Shown here: positions 54,276 through 63,994 of the stretch, in pieces | Layout of the letters: every line of letters begins with the position of its first letter | How positions within the stretch are numbered: the first letter of the stretch is position 1 | Assembly: GCF_009928685.1 (NCBI RefSeq) | Contig: NZ_WWEO01000044.1 | Location: 310,001 to 374,000 of the forward strand | Direction of reading: 5' to 3' | Source of the DNA: Mucilaginibacter agri | Lineage (GTDB): Bacteria > Bacteroidota > Bacteroidia > Sphingobacteriales > Sphingobacteriaceae | DNA: 64,000 bases | Notes under the pieces: model-generated | The model's database searches: none | What the model saw: only the letters and a program-made list of their open reading frames with translations | What the model was told of the DNA's origin: nothing | Program-made: the position numbers and the translations under genes

Positions 54276-56903
54276 ATGCTAAGCAAATTATTTAAAGCTA
54301 TTTGTCTTCTTTTTGTAGCCGTTTTCTATACCTCATTTGCTTTTGCACAACGTACAGAGATCAGTTTGAATAATGATTGGCATTTTTCTAAAGACTCGTC
54401 GGCAAAACAAAGCTCAGTTATTAACCTACCTCATACCTGGAACAAGGACGATGTAATGGATGATGCCCCTGGCTACTATCGCGGACCTGGTTGGTATCAC
54501 AAAACATTAACGCTTAATAAAAGCTTTAAGGATAAAGCAATCTTCTTGTACTTTAATGGTGCTAACCAGGAAACAGATGTTTACATCAACGGTCATAAAG
54601 CCGGAAGCCATAAAGGGGGTTACACCCGTTTTTGCGTAGAGGCCGACCAATATCTAAAGATTGGAGTCAACGATATTGCTGTAAAAGTTGATAATAGCTT
54701 TAATGAGAACATTCCTCCTTTAACTGCCGACTTTACCTTCTATGGTGGTATTTACCGCTCAGTTAGTTTAATAACTACCAATAAAACACATTTCGCATTA
54801 GAACATGCCGCTAATGGCGTGTTTGTGACTACGCCGGATGTGTCACCATCGTCTGCTTCAGTAAAAGTAACAGGTGAAATTGACGGCTCAGCAAATGATG
54901 TACAGGTAATAACCACAGTACTGAACGGCACAAAAACGGTAGCTAAGGCTACCACAAGCATTAAAGATGGACATTTCGAGCACACACTGCCGGCTATTGG
55001 CAAACCACATTTATGGTCTACGGATGATCCCTTTTTGTACAGCGTTAAAACACAACTGATAAATAAAACTACCGGTGCTATTTTAGACGAGGTTGTTAAT
55101 CCACTTGGTTTACGTTGGTTTAAGTTCGACGGAGAGAAAGGTTTCTTCTTAAACGGCAATCCGTTAAAACTGGTTGGTACAAGCAGACATCAGGACTTTG
55201 AAGGCATTGGCAACGCCATCCCAGTTAATTATAATGTGCACGATGTAGAACTCATTAAACAAATGGGTGGCAACTTTTTACGCGTATCCCATTATCCGCA
55301 AGATCCAAAAATACTGGAAACCTGCGATCGCTTAGGTATTCTGGCGTCGGTTGAGATACCCATAGTGAATGCTATTACCGAGAGCGAAGCGTTTACCGAA
55401 ACCTGTAAAAACATGCAGGTAGAGATGATCCGCCAAAATTTTAACCATCCGAGCGTGATCATATGGGCTTATATGAATGAGGTTTTATTGAGACCAAAAT
55501 TTAGCGATGATAAGCCACGGCAACAACAATATTTTGGGCACATCAAACAACTGGCACAAGCATTAGATAGCCTGACGAGGAAGGAAGACCCGTCGCGCTA
55601 TACCATGATTGCTTGCCATGGAGATTATAACCGTTATCGCCAGGTTGGCTTAGTGGAAATACCACAGATCATTGGCTGGAATTTATATAACGGGTGGTAT
55701 GGTGGCAAAACAGAGGACTTTGGTAAGTTTCTGGATAGCTTCCATCATGACTTCCCGGCCCTTCCAATTATGATCTCTGAATTTGGTGCGGATGCCGATC
55801 CACGCATTAGATCATTACAACCTGTTAGGTTTGATAAGAGTATTGAGTACGCGGTTGATTTTAACAAAGTTTATCTTAAAGCCATTGAAGAGCGCCCTTT
55901 TGTTGCAGCCGCAGCCGTATGGAACCTAGCCGATTTCAACTCAGAAACTCGCGATGAAACCATGCCGCACATCAATAATAAAGGCCTGTTAACCTGGGAT
56001 CGCAAGCCAAAGGACACGTACTTTTTTTACGAGGCAAACTTAATTAAACAGCCTTTTATTAAAATTTCTAACTGGCTTATCAGGGCTGCCATAACAGATA
56101 GTTTAAACCAGTCAGTTGCAACACAGCCTCTAACAGTATTTTCTAATGCAGCAAAAATCACCTTAAAAGTAAACGGGATTAGCATTAACACACAACAAGT
56201 TTCTGATGGCATGAGCACTTTTAACGTTGCGTTCAAAAACGGGATTAATAAAATTGAAGCAGATGCTATCATCAATGGAAAGGCATACAAGGATGAAGCA
56301 ATTATAAAATTCAACCTAATTCCGCGCCAACTGCAAAGTGCAAAACAAGCTAACCTGAATATTAATGTATTACTTGGAGCCAAACGCTTTTATACGGACA
56401 AGGCCCGAAACATTTGGATCCCAGATCAGGCTTACAAACCGGGTAGCTTTGGAAGCATTGGCGGCGAGACTTATGTAATGAAAGGTAATGGCCGCCAAAG
56501 TTATGGCACCGACCGCAACATTATTAATACCACAGATGACCCGATATATCAAACCCAGCAAGTTAGGTTGCAAGGTTACCGCTTTGATGTGCCACCGGGG
56601 AAATATGAAATAACGCTACACTTTGCCGAACTGACCACCGATAAAACCAAAGAAGCGCTGGCTTACAATTTAGACAACAGTACCAACAAAGAAGCTTCGC
56701 AGGAGCGTATTTTTGATGTGCTGATAAACGATAAGCCGTTATTACAGAAGTTTAACGTTGCGGCCAAATATGGCTCACTCACTGTAGGTACAGAAAAAAC
56801 AATAGTAACAGTAGCAAATAAAAACGGCATCAAGATTAACTTCAAGGCTATAAAAGGTGAGCCCATTTTAAATGCGATACAGCTAAAAAAGATCAGCGAG
56901 TAA
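54276..56903 (+). CDS. GH2-family beta-glycosidase with C-terminal malectin domain, secreted
   Basis: 875 residues with a signal peptide ending at FAFAQ (about residue 25). A jelly-roll domain and an Ig-like domain precede the catalytic barrel. The acid/base lies in WAYMNEVLL (Glu402) and the nucleophile in IMISEFGAD (Glu502). A malectin-like carbohydrate-binding domain covers about 700-870 (GSFGSIGGETYV, FDVPPGKYEITLHFAEL). This differs from the first GH2 and implies a different linkage. It closes the plus arm, 15 bases from the convergent dnaE2 stop. Confidence 0.92.
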   Translation: MLSKLFKAICLLFVAVFYTSFAFAQRTEISLNNDWHFSKDSSAKQSSVINLPHTWNKDDVMDDAPGYYRGPGWYHKTLTLNKSFKDKAIFLYFNGANQETDVYINGHKAGSHKGGYTRFCVEADQYLKIGVNDIAVKVDNSFNENIPPLTADFTFYGGIYRSVSLITTNKTHFALEHAANGVFVTTPDVSPSSASVKVTGEIDGSANDVQVITTVLNGTKTVAKATTSIKDGHFEHTLPAIGKPHLWSTDDPFLYSVKTQLINKTTGAILDEVVNPLGLRWFKFDGEKGFFLNGNPLKLVGTSRHQDFEGIGNAIPVNYNVHDVELIKQMGGNFLRVSHYPQDPKILETCDRLGILASVEIPIVNAITESEAFTETCKNMQVEMIRQNFNHPSVIIWAYMNEVLLRPKFSDDKPRQQQYFGHIKQLAQALDSLTRKEDPSRYTMIACHGDYNRYRQVGLVEIPQIIGWNLYNGWYGGKTEDFGKFLDSFHHDFPALPIMISEFGADADPRIRSLQPVRFDKSIEYAVDFNKVYLKAIEERPFVAAAAVWNLADFNSETRDETMPHINNKGLLTWDRKPKDTYFFYEANLIKQPFIKISNWLIRAAITDSLNQSVATQPLTVFSNAAKITLKVNGISINTQQVSDGMSTFNVAFKNGINKIEADAIINGKAYKDEAIIKFNLIPRQLQSAKQANLNINVLLGAKRFYTDKARNIWIPDQAYKPGSFGSIGGETYVMKGNGRQSYGTDRNIINTTDDPIYQTQQVRLQGYRFDVPPGKYEITLHFAELTTDKTKEALAYNLDNSTNKEASQERIFDVLINDKPLLQKFNVAAKYGSLTVGTEKTIVTVANKNGIKINFKAIKGEPILNAIQLKKISE

Positions 56904-56918
56904 TCGACAACGAACTGA

Positions 56919-59900
56919 CTATTTAAAGTTCCTTCCCTTATGAAATACTTTCTGCGAGATAGGCTCATCTTTCTTTGTCCACTTGGTTTCGGCGGGGAAA
57001 GGTGATGTCCTTTCGTCAGCCCGGGATAGCGTCAAAACAGGAAGTTCTTCCGTTTCTGCTACGGTGAGCCCTTTTAATAATTTCGACAGATCGAAACAGC
57101 GTTTAACTACCACATGCACTACCAGGCCTTCACGCTGGAGTTTGCCTTCTACCATCAGTAATTTTGACTGCAATATCTCTTTACGGAATTTGTCGAAGAA
57201 CTTTTGGAATACCACCAGATTGGATACGCCCGTTTCATCCTCAATAGTAATAAAGCAAATACCTTTGGCTGTACCTGGCCTTTGCCTCACTAATACCAAA
57301 CCGGCAACTTTTACCCAATCGCCATCTTTAACATTATCGAGCCCCTTGTTAGATGTGATATTAAGTAAACTAAGTTTCTCGCGAATAAAGCTAACCGGGT
57401 GAGCTTTGAGTGATAAAGACGTTGCAGCGTAATCTTGTATTACATTTTCAGAAGCCGTTAGTAAAGGAAGTTGCACCTGGGTTTCTGTCACGCTTGCAGA
57501 AGGCTGCCCCTGAAACAAAGCAACCGGACGGTCAGCCAATGCAGAAATTTCCCACAAAGCCTGGCGGCTATCCAAACCTATCGAGCGAAAAGCATCTGCA
57601 TCGGCCAGCTTTTCGAGTGCTGCCTGCGGTATACCTGCATCGCGCAAAGCGGTGATACTGGTATAACCTTTTCCGCGGACTGTCACTAATAGTTCCATAT
57701 CTTCCTGCTTTAGGCCATCAGCCTGCCTGAAACCAATCCGCACCGAATAAAGATCACCTAATTCTGCTCCTGGCTCCATAGTATAATCCCACATCGAATG
57801 ATTAATATCTATGGGTAGTACCTTAACATCATGTTTACGGGCATCACTTATTAGCTGCGCCGGTTGATAAAACCCCATAGGCAAGCTGTTGAGTATGGCG
57901 GTGGCAAATACATCGGGGTAATAGCATTTAATATACGATGAAATATAAACCAGCAGTGCAAAACTGGCCGCATGGCTTTCGGGAAAGCCATAGCTACCAA
58001 AACCCTCCAGTTGTTTAAAAACGCGTAAAGCAAAATCTTCTTCATAGCCCCTTTTTACCATGCCGCTTACCAACTTATTTCTAAAATGGCTTACTAACCC
58101 TTTGGCTTTAAATGTGGCCATGCTCCGACGCAATTCGTCAGCTTCGGCATGTGTAAAACCAGCAGCAACAATGGCAATTTCCATAGCCTGCTCCTGAAAT
58201 AATGGAACACCTAACGTGCGTTTTAAAATTGGTATTAACTCCTTATTCGGATATTCCGGAACATCTATGCCATCACGTCTGCGTAAATATGGGTGCACCA
58301 TATCTCCCTGTATTGGTCCTGGACGAACAATGGCAACCTCAATAACGAGATCATAAAACTTTTCAGGCTTTAATCTGGGCAACATTGACATCTGGGCCCT
58401 GCTTTCAATCTGGAAAACACCAATCGTATCAGCCGCTTGGATCATTGCATAAACATTGGCATCATCCTCGGGGATATTGGCCAAGGTCCAATCTTTATCA
58501 TAATGCTTTTTGGCCAGATCGAATGCCTTGCGAATACAAGTCAACATTCCCAAGCCCAATACATCCACTTTTAAAAAGCCAAGTGCTTCTATATCATCTT
58601 TGTTCCATTCCACACAGGTGCGGTCATCCATCCGTGCATTCATAATGGGGCATAGGTCGGCAAGCTTGCCTTGGGTAATTACAAAGCCACCTGTATGCTG
58701 ACCTAATTGACGTGGGAAACCCATCAGTTCTCCGGTAAGCTGCAACACTTTTTTCAGATGCAAATCATTAGGGTTTAAGCCTTGCTCTTTAAGTAATTTT
58801 CCCTCAAACCACTCATCATTAAAATCCCATATAGCAGCCGAAAGTCGGTTAATGGTATCTACAGATAAGCCCATAGCTTTACCCACATCGCGTATAGCTC
58901 CTTTTTGCCGCTCTTGGGTAACGGTGGCTACTATCGCGGCCCGCTCGCGGCCGTATTTTTGGTAGATGTATTGGATTACTTCTTCCCTGCGCTCGTGCTC
59001 GAAATCCACATCTATATCAGGCGGCTCATCTCGGGCATCAGACATAAAACGGGCGAATAGCAGATTAAATTTATCGGGATTAACAGAGGTAATACCCAAA
59101 CAATAACAAACCGTTGAGTTAGCTGCAGACCCACGCCCCTGGCAAAGGATACCCTGACTACGGGCAAAGCGCACATAATCATAAACCGTTAAAAAGTAAG
59201 AAGCATAGTTCTTCTTCTCCATAAAGTCCAGTTCGAATTGGATATTCTTCCTGATCTTTTCTGGAATATCATCACCAAATTTTTCCTTTGCACCCTGCCA
59301 GGCCAGGTAAACCAGTTCTTCTTGTGGAGTTCTGCCCTCGCTCGTAATCTCCTCGGGGTAAATGTATTTCAGGCTATCGAGCGAAAATTGGCAGGCATCG
59401 GCAATTTCCTGCGCGTGCCGGATAGCCTCGGGGTATTGCCTGAAGAGGCGATGCATTTCATCAATAGGCTTTAGGTACCGTTCGGCATTACTGTGCAGCA
59501 GGAAACCTGCGGTATGGATGGTGCATTTCTCGCGTACACAGGTTAAAACATCCTGTAACTCACGCCGGGCAGCTTCGTGATAATGCACATCATTAGTGGC
59601 AGCGAGCGGAATGTTAAATTTCTTGGAAAGCTGATTGAGGCGATACAATCTCTTTTGATCATCGCCGGTGTAAGTTCGGGTTGCAGCTAAATAAAGGCTA
59701 GAGCTCAAAGCGTTCCGATATTCCTTTAAAACTTCCCAAAAACTCTCATCAAAGTCGAAATTAGCATTCAGTTCAGCAGGTGGTAATACGATAAATTTGA
59801 GGCCTTCAGAATATTGATAAACATCCGCTTTATATAAATGACACTCGCCTTTCTCGGCCCGGAGATTACCCACAGTAAGCAATTGCGAAAGTCGGCTATA

Positions 59901-60152
59901 GGCATCCTGATCTGTTGGATACACCAATAGGCTTGGTCCATCGAGCAGATCAAGGCGGCAACCTACCATAAATCCCATGTTCGCTTTTTTTGCTGCAACA
60001 TGCCCCCGCACCACACCGGCCAGCGTGTTGCGATCTGTAATAGCAATTTTGGTATAACCATAAACAGCAGCTTGTTTAACCAACTCTTCGGGATGCGAAG
60101 CGCCGCGCAGAAAGCTAAAATTGCTGGTTACCTGTAACTCGGTATAATCCAT
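56919..60152 (-). CDS. dnaE2: Error-prone DNA polymerase III alpha subunit (DnaE2)
   Basis: 1077 residues, the DnaE2 length, shorter than replicative DnaE. An N-terminal PHP domain (TELQVTSNFSFLRGASHPEE) precedes the palm domain with PPDIDVDFEHERREEV (Asp379, Asp381, Asp383). An OB domain (VKVAGLVLVRQRPGTAKGI) and a short C-terminus follow. DnaE2 makes translesion, damage-induced errors together with ImuA and ImuB. It is last in the cassette, 12 bases after imuB, and converges with the uronate locus. Confidence 0.95.
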   Translation of the reverse strand: MDYTELQVTSNFSFLRGASHPEELVKQAAVYGYTKIAITDRNTLAGVVRGHVAAKKANMGFMVGCRLDLLDGPSLLVYPTDQDAYSRLSQLLTVGNLRAEKGECHLYKADVYQYSEGLKFIVLPPAELNANFDFDESFWEVLKEYRNALSSSLYLAATRTYTGDDQKRLYRLNQLSKKFNIPLAATNDVHYHEAARRELQDVLTCVREKCTIHTAGFLLHSNAERYLKPIDEMHRLFRQYPEAIRHAQEIADACQFSLDSLKYIYPEEITSEGRTPQEELVYLAWQGAKEKFGDDIPEKIRKNIQFELDFMEKKNYASYFLTVYDYVRFARSQGILCQGRGSAANSTVCYCLGITSVNPDKFNLLFARFMSDARDEPPDIDVDFEHERREEVIQYIYQKYGRERAAIVATVTQERQKGAIRDVGKAMGLSVDTINRLSAAIWDFNDEWFEGKLLKEQGLNPNDLHLKKVLQLTGELMGFPRQLGQHTGGFVITQGKLADLCPIMNARMDDRTCVEWNKDDIEALGFLKVDVLGLGMLTCIRKAFDLAKKHYDKDWTLANIPEDDANVYAMIQAADTIGVFQIESRAQMSMLPRLKPEKFYDLVIEVAIVRPGPIQGDMVHPYLRRRDGIDVPEYPNKELIPILKRTLGVPLFQEQAMEIAIVAAGFTHAEADELRRSMATFKAKGLVSHFRNKLVSGMVKRGYEEDFALRVFKQLEGFGSYGFPESHAASFALLVYISSYIKCYYPDVFATAILNSLPMGFYQPAQLISDARKHDVKVLPIDINHSMWDYTMEPGAELGDLYSVRIGFRQADGLKQEDMELLVTVRGKGYTSITALRDAGIPQAALEKLADADAFRSIGLDSRQALWEISALADRPVALFQGQPSASVTETQVQLPLLTASENVIQDYAATSLSLKAHPVSFIREKLSLLNITSNKGLDNVKDGDWVKVAGLVLVRQRPGTAKGICFITIEDETGVSNLVVFQKFFDKFRKEILQSKLLMVEGKLQREGLVVHVVVKRCFDLSKLLKGLTVAETEELPVLTLSRADERTSPFPAETKWTKKDEPISQKVFHKGRNFK

Positions 60153-60164
60153 TAGTCCTCCCCC

Positions 60165-61667
60165 TTATGCAAAAAATCCATGAATAAACCATTGGTTAGA
60201 TTGCTCGCCGGTATAATGGCCTGAGCGGAACAGCCAGTATCGACAACCCGCTTCATCTTCTACCTGGTAATAATCGCGGTGCTCACCTGCCTCTATCCAC
60301 CATTCACGTTCGATACGTTCGGGGCCGTCGGCCTTTTTGATGATATGTTTTTTACCCTGATAGATAAACAGCATGGGTGGATAATCGGGTATGGGTGCAG
60401 CTACTTCAACCGGTTCTGGCCGAGGTAAAAGCTGGATTGGCCGGGGTCGGTCAACCCGCCAGGCAATAGCTGGCTTTTGTTGCAGGGAAGATACCTGCTT
60501 AATTGAACGTTCGGGCCAATAATGTTCATCGGGCAGGTAGCGGCGAATAGCCGTGGGCCCTACTTTATTAGCAATACGATCCAGTAACTCAATTACATTT
60601 GGGTTATCCAGTCCGACTTTCTTTCCCCAAAGGGCTTCTTGTATCTGCGCTACATCTTCTACCTTAATGGCTTCCAGTATAAAAAGCTCTATACCCAGGG
60701 CCGGTTCGATGGTAGGTATTTTAAGTTCGAACAATTTGAACAAGTGCCCGGTATGATGCGATGCCTGGTTGGTGCCAATCTCTACTTTAATCACCTTGCC
60801 ATCTATACGGTAACACTTGAGTATTGCTGTTCGCAAGCCCTTCCCCTCTTCCTGCAAACGTTGGCAAAGGTTTTCTAAAAGCCGTTGTATGGCAATTTCA
60901 ATACCTGTTGCCGTGCGGATAGGCTCCATACAAGGTAAGCGCTCCTGATAAGGTTCAACAGGCTTGATCAATTGTAAAGGTTCATCCTCTTCACCCAAGG
61001 CCTGATCTACCCTCAACAGCAATTCTTTTCCGAAGCGCCTGCGCAGTGCCGAGCGGGGCATACTGATAAAACTTTTAACCGTGCGAAGGCCAAGCTTCTG
61101 CAAACGCTCCAAAACTACAGGATCAAGCCGGAGTGCGTTAGCAGGTAAGGATAACAAATTAGTACGGAGTTCATTACTTTTAACAATAGGAGCACCGTGT
61201 CCAAAACGGGCTATCGCCCAGGCTGCTCCAATGGTATCGGCAATGGCAGCCCTTGCATGATAACCTTTGCTTTGCAGTCGCGATACAATTTCCGACAGAT
61301 AGGCATGCTCGCCATCCCAAAGATGTGCGCAGCCGCTAATATCGAGAATAAGTCCATCGGGCAAATCTAGGGCTATGATGGGGGTATAACGAATGCACCA
61401 CAGCCCTAAACCTTTTAAAAGTTTAGCGGCACGGTCGGGCTTTTCATCAAACACTTCTAAATTAGCAATAATGGCTTTGGCATCTGCTAAAACATTTCCC
61501 GGAGTAATGCCCTGTGCTTCGGCCAAAGCATTCGCAGCGGTTACGGTCATGCGGCCATGCACCGGCGTAGCGAATACAAAAGGCAGGGTCTGCAATTCGG
61601 GCTTGCGGATGGTTAACCAGTCGGTAGTTAAATAACGGAACCATATGGATAAAAAACGCCTTGCCAT
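60165..61667 (-). CDS. imuB: ImuB-like Y-family DNA polymerase homolog
   Basis: 500 residues. The Y-family frame is clear (fingers, HhH-like region VLERLQKLGLRTVKSFISMP, little finger). The first motif LSIWFRYLTTDWLTIR lacks the acidic catalytic residues of active Y polymerases, as in other ImuB proteins. The family links ImuA and DnaE2 and binds the sliding clamp, rather than synthesising DNA itself. It lies 2 bases after imuA and 12 bases before dnaE2. Confidence 0.93.
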   Translation of the reverse strand: MARRFLSIWFRYLTTDWLTIRKPELQTLPFVFATPVHGRMTVTAANALAEAQGITPGNVLADAKAIIANLEVFDEKPDRAAKLLKGLGLWCIRYTPIIALDLPDGLILDISGCAHLWDGEHAYLSEIVSRLQSKGYHARAAIADTIGAAWAIARFGHGAPIVKSNELRTNLLSLPANALRLDPVVLERLQKLGLRTVKSFISMPRSALRRRFGKELLLRVDQALGEEDEPLQLIKPVEPYQERLPCMEPIRTATGIEIAIQRLLENLCQRLQEEGKGLRTAILKCYRIDGKVIKVEIGTNQASHHTGHLFKLFELKIPTIEPALGIELFILEAIKVEDVAQIQEALWGKKVGLDNPNVIELLDRIANKVGPTAIRRYLPDEHYWPERSIKQVSSLQQKPAIAWRVDRPRPIQLLPRPEPVEVAAPIPDYPPMLFIYQGKKHIIKKADGPERIEREWWIEAGEHRDYYQVEDEAGCRYWLFRSGHYTGEQSNQWFIHGFFA

Positions 61668-61669
61668 AG

Positions 61670-62407
61670 CTATCCCGCTTTTAATGTTTGATGCGACAAT
61701 TCAGCTACTGCTCTTTCTTCAGCCACGATCACAAACTGACCGGCATTCCATTCCACAGTCCAGGAGCCGGGGTTACCATTACGCACTTTTAGCAATTCCA
61801 CATTCCATCGCGGGAAACCAACACCAGGCATAGCCCCCTCAAGCAAACTGGACAGCGGGGTAATTTGCCAACGTGCAGCGCAAGCAGTGGTACTAAGTTT
61901 TAACGGATCGGTACGAAGAATGAAGCCGGTAACTTTACTTTTCTCCACAGCCAACTGTAAACGCCGGGATTGAGTAAAACTAATTTCACGTAATTCGGCA
62001 ACTACAGCAGCAAGCCCTTCACATTTAAGCGCCTCTTCGGTTGCCCAAAGTACCTCTTTTTCGTTTTTTAGATCTAAAAAAATAATCCGATCGGGTTCGA
62101 TACCAAAACTGCCGAAGGCTATCGGAAATAACTTACGCGCTACGCCGATCCACAGGCAAGCGCTGCCCTCGCCCATCAAAACTTTTAACAAACCTCCAAT
62201 AAAGCCACTTCCGGCCGCGGTATGTTCGGGTTCGAAGGTTAAAAATTCGTGAATGGTTCCCTTTGGGAAAACGCCATTTGGAAAAGCAACTTCAATTTCC
62301 CCTAAACCAATATGATCATGACTGCTTCCCGATGGAGCGGTAAAGCCTTGCCAGCGGAGAATATCCTTCTGCAACTGACTAATAAGTTTTTTCTGCGTAT
62401 CGACCAT
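61670..62407 (-). CDS. imuA: ImuA-like RecA-related accessory protein
   Basis: 245 residues. A RecA-like core is seen, with weak Walker features (GSGFIGGLLKVLMGEGSACLWIG at about 75-97, given in part) and FLDLKNEKEVLWATEEAL. The protein lacks a canonical ATP-binding loop, like most ImuA members. ImuA partners ImuB in SOS mutagenesis. It directly precedes imuB (2 bases) and follows the 125-residue gene by 11 bases, so all four genes are one operon. Confidence 0.9.
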   Translation of the reverse strand: MVDTQKKLISQLQKDILRWQGFTAPSGSSHDHIGLGEIEVAFPNGVFPKGTIHEFLTFEPEHTAAGSGFIGGLLKVLMGEGSACLWIGVARKLFPIAFGSFGIEPDRIIFLDLKNEKEVLWATEEALKCEGLAAVVAELREISFTQSRRLQLAVEKSKVTGFILRTDPLKLSTTACAARWQITPLSSLLEGAMPGVGFPRWNVELLKVRNGNPGSWTVEWNAGQFVIVAEERAVAELSHQTLKAG

Positions 62408-62418
62408 GGCTTCATCTA

Positions 62419-62796
62419 TTAGTTAAACTTAGGGTCGGGAAATACAGGAACAAACAGGCTCATTTGTGCCACCAACTTAACAATCATATAATTGGCAATA
62501 GCAGCACCTATCCGATTTATATCGTCTTGGCTTAAAGGGCTTTCATAATTGAGGTTCAAGTTTCCGTCGCCATAGAGCATGTAATATTCGCCATCTGTAA
62601 AACGACTATCGCGATCGTACCATTTACCGTTTACGAGTTGCAGTGTGAGTGTTGTAAAGCCTTTACCATTATAAAAATCGATGGTAAAAAGCAGTATCTG
62701 GAGTACGGCCTGTGCTTCGGCTGTAACTTCTTCTACCTGCAAGCGGGTTAGGCCCTGCATTAATTCAACATCGATAAAAAACTCTTCCGTAAACAC
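62419..62796 (-). CDS. Hypothetical protein, first gene of the imuA-imuB-dnaE2 operon
   Basis: 125 residues from ATG at 62796. A Met at residue 13 (62760) is an alternative, since the promoter box ends only 5 bases before the first ATG. No membrane span, signal peptide or known motif is recognised; the C-terminal half has INRIGAAIANYMIVKLVAQM, an amphipathic helix. I do not recognise a family. It lies 11 bases before imuA, so it is translated as part of the mutagenesis cassette. No LexA-like S24 protease motif is visible. Confidence 0.7.
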   Translation of the reverse strand: MFTEEFFIDVELMQGLTRLQVEEVTAEAQAVLQILLFTIDFYNGKGFTTLTLQLVNGKWYDRDSRFTDGEYYMLYGDGNLNLNYESPLSQDDINRIGAAIANYMIVKLVAQMSLFVPVFPDPKFN

Positions 62797-62800
62797 AAAG

Positions 62801-62827
62801 CAAAGATAATACTAAAAATATTAGCAT
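62801..62827 (-). promoter_or_regulatory. Promoter box and inverted repeat ahead of the mutagenesis operon
   Basis: TATCTTTG (62801-62808, minus) matches TAnnTTTG. Immediately upstream (62809-62827) is a 7-5-7 inverted repeat, ATACTAAAAATATTAGCAT, with one mismatch. A repressor bound here would overlap the promoter, as SOS boxes do. The identity of the regulator is inference. Confidence 0.55.
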
Positions 62828-62995
62828 TTTAAAAGTATCTGAAATATTTTTTCTGAGCACATAATTAGTTGGTAACTAGGCCTATGTGAAGCTATACAGT
62901 TTAGTATACAACAGGGGTTATAAAGTCAAACAAAATATATTTTTCATTTCTTTTATTAAACCAAGTAAACTCGAAAACCTAAAAAACTTACAATT

Positions 62996-63994
62996 ATGAA
63001 AAAGGTCGTTATTTCTGCCTTTGCTATTTTATTGGCGATTACCGCTTGTAAAAAAACAGAAAACGTACAGCCAACCGCTGACCCGGTTGTTACCGACGAT
63101 ATGGAAGCAACTAATGCTGTACTTGGGGTTTCAGAGCCAGCGTATACGGTGCGCACTATAGCCGGAGTTTTTGAACCGACGGTTTCCGACCCACATTTAC
63201 GAAACGGGCCGGGGCCGCAAGCCAAATTCTATAAACCGCATGGTATAGCCATTGCCGACGATGGCAGCATTTATATAGCAGATTTTTTAAACGACGCTAT
63301 CCGGAAAATTACTATTCAAAATAACGTTTATTCTGTTCCCTTCTCTTCTAATCCGCAAAGTGGCGGACTTTTGCCCGAAGCTGTTGAAATTGGCAGCGAT
63401 GGCACCATTTACATTGTATCTACCGGATACGGCATCAGGATATATAATAAAGAAAGGGGCATTGACATTGTTAGTCGTATTGGTAACGCAGATTCTAACT
63501 TAGATATAGAGAAGGATAACAAAGGTGTGTTTTGGTTTGTGAACGACAATAGCTTAGGCAAAATTACCAATACAACTATCCAAAGAAACGTTGTAAACTT
63601 CTCGGATCTATTAGTGCCTAATACTAATGATAGATTACGCGGCGTTGGCGTGGCACCCAATGGGGTTAAGTACGTAAGCTGCACTACACGATTATTTAAA
63701 GTAGCTGCCGACGGGAGTGTTACAAGAATGCTTCCGAATGAAAAATTCACCTACATCAGCGGAATCTCCGTATCAACCGATGGTTCTACCATATACATAG
63801 CAGATGGTAATGTAATAAAACGGATAGTGAATAACACGGTTACTACTATTGCAGGACCAAATGGTGGTAGTGGAAAAGACGGGATAGGCTTAGCGGCCGA
63901 TGTGGTAGCTGCAAATTTAGCACTGTCGAACAGTGGTAAAGCACTTTTTGTAACCGATACCAGGAATACTATCCGCAAAATTATTTTGCCTTGA
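62996..63994 (+). CDS. NHL-repeat (beta-propeller) lipoprotein
   Basis: 332 residues. A lipoprotein signal peptide ends in AITAC (Cys18), followed by KK. Repeats of the NHL type cover about 50-330: KFYKPHGIAIADDGSIYIAD, AVEIGSDGTIYIVS and GISVSTDGSTIYIADG, giving a beta-propeller. The C-terminus ends with NTIRKIILP at the window edge, and the stop at 63992-63994 is in view, so the gene is complete. The function of such lipoproteins is unknown; exposure on the membrane is inferred from the lipobox. Confidence 0.88.
   Translation: MKKVVISAFAILLAITACKKTENVQPTADPVVTDDMEATNAVLGVSEPAYTVRTIAGVFEPTVSDPHLRNGPGPQAKFYKPHGIAIADDGSIYIADFLNDAIRKITIQNNVYSVPFSSNPQSGGLLPEAVEIGSDGTIYIVSTGYGIRIYNKERGIDIVSRIGNADSNLDIEKDNKGVFWFVNDNSLGKITNTTIQRNVVNFSDLLVPNTNDRLRGVGVAPNGVKYVSCTTRLFKVAADGSVTRMLPNEKFTYISGISVSTDGSTIYIADGNVIKRIVNNTVTTIAGPNGGSGKDGIGLAADVVAANLALSNSGKALFVTDTRNTIRKIILP

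Noticed and set aside
31679..56903. Straight alginate-utilisation operon
   Set aside because: Alginate loci normally carry PL6, PL7 or PL17 and no GH88, GH130 or GH2; the PF05426 fold alone is not specific for alginate.
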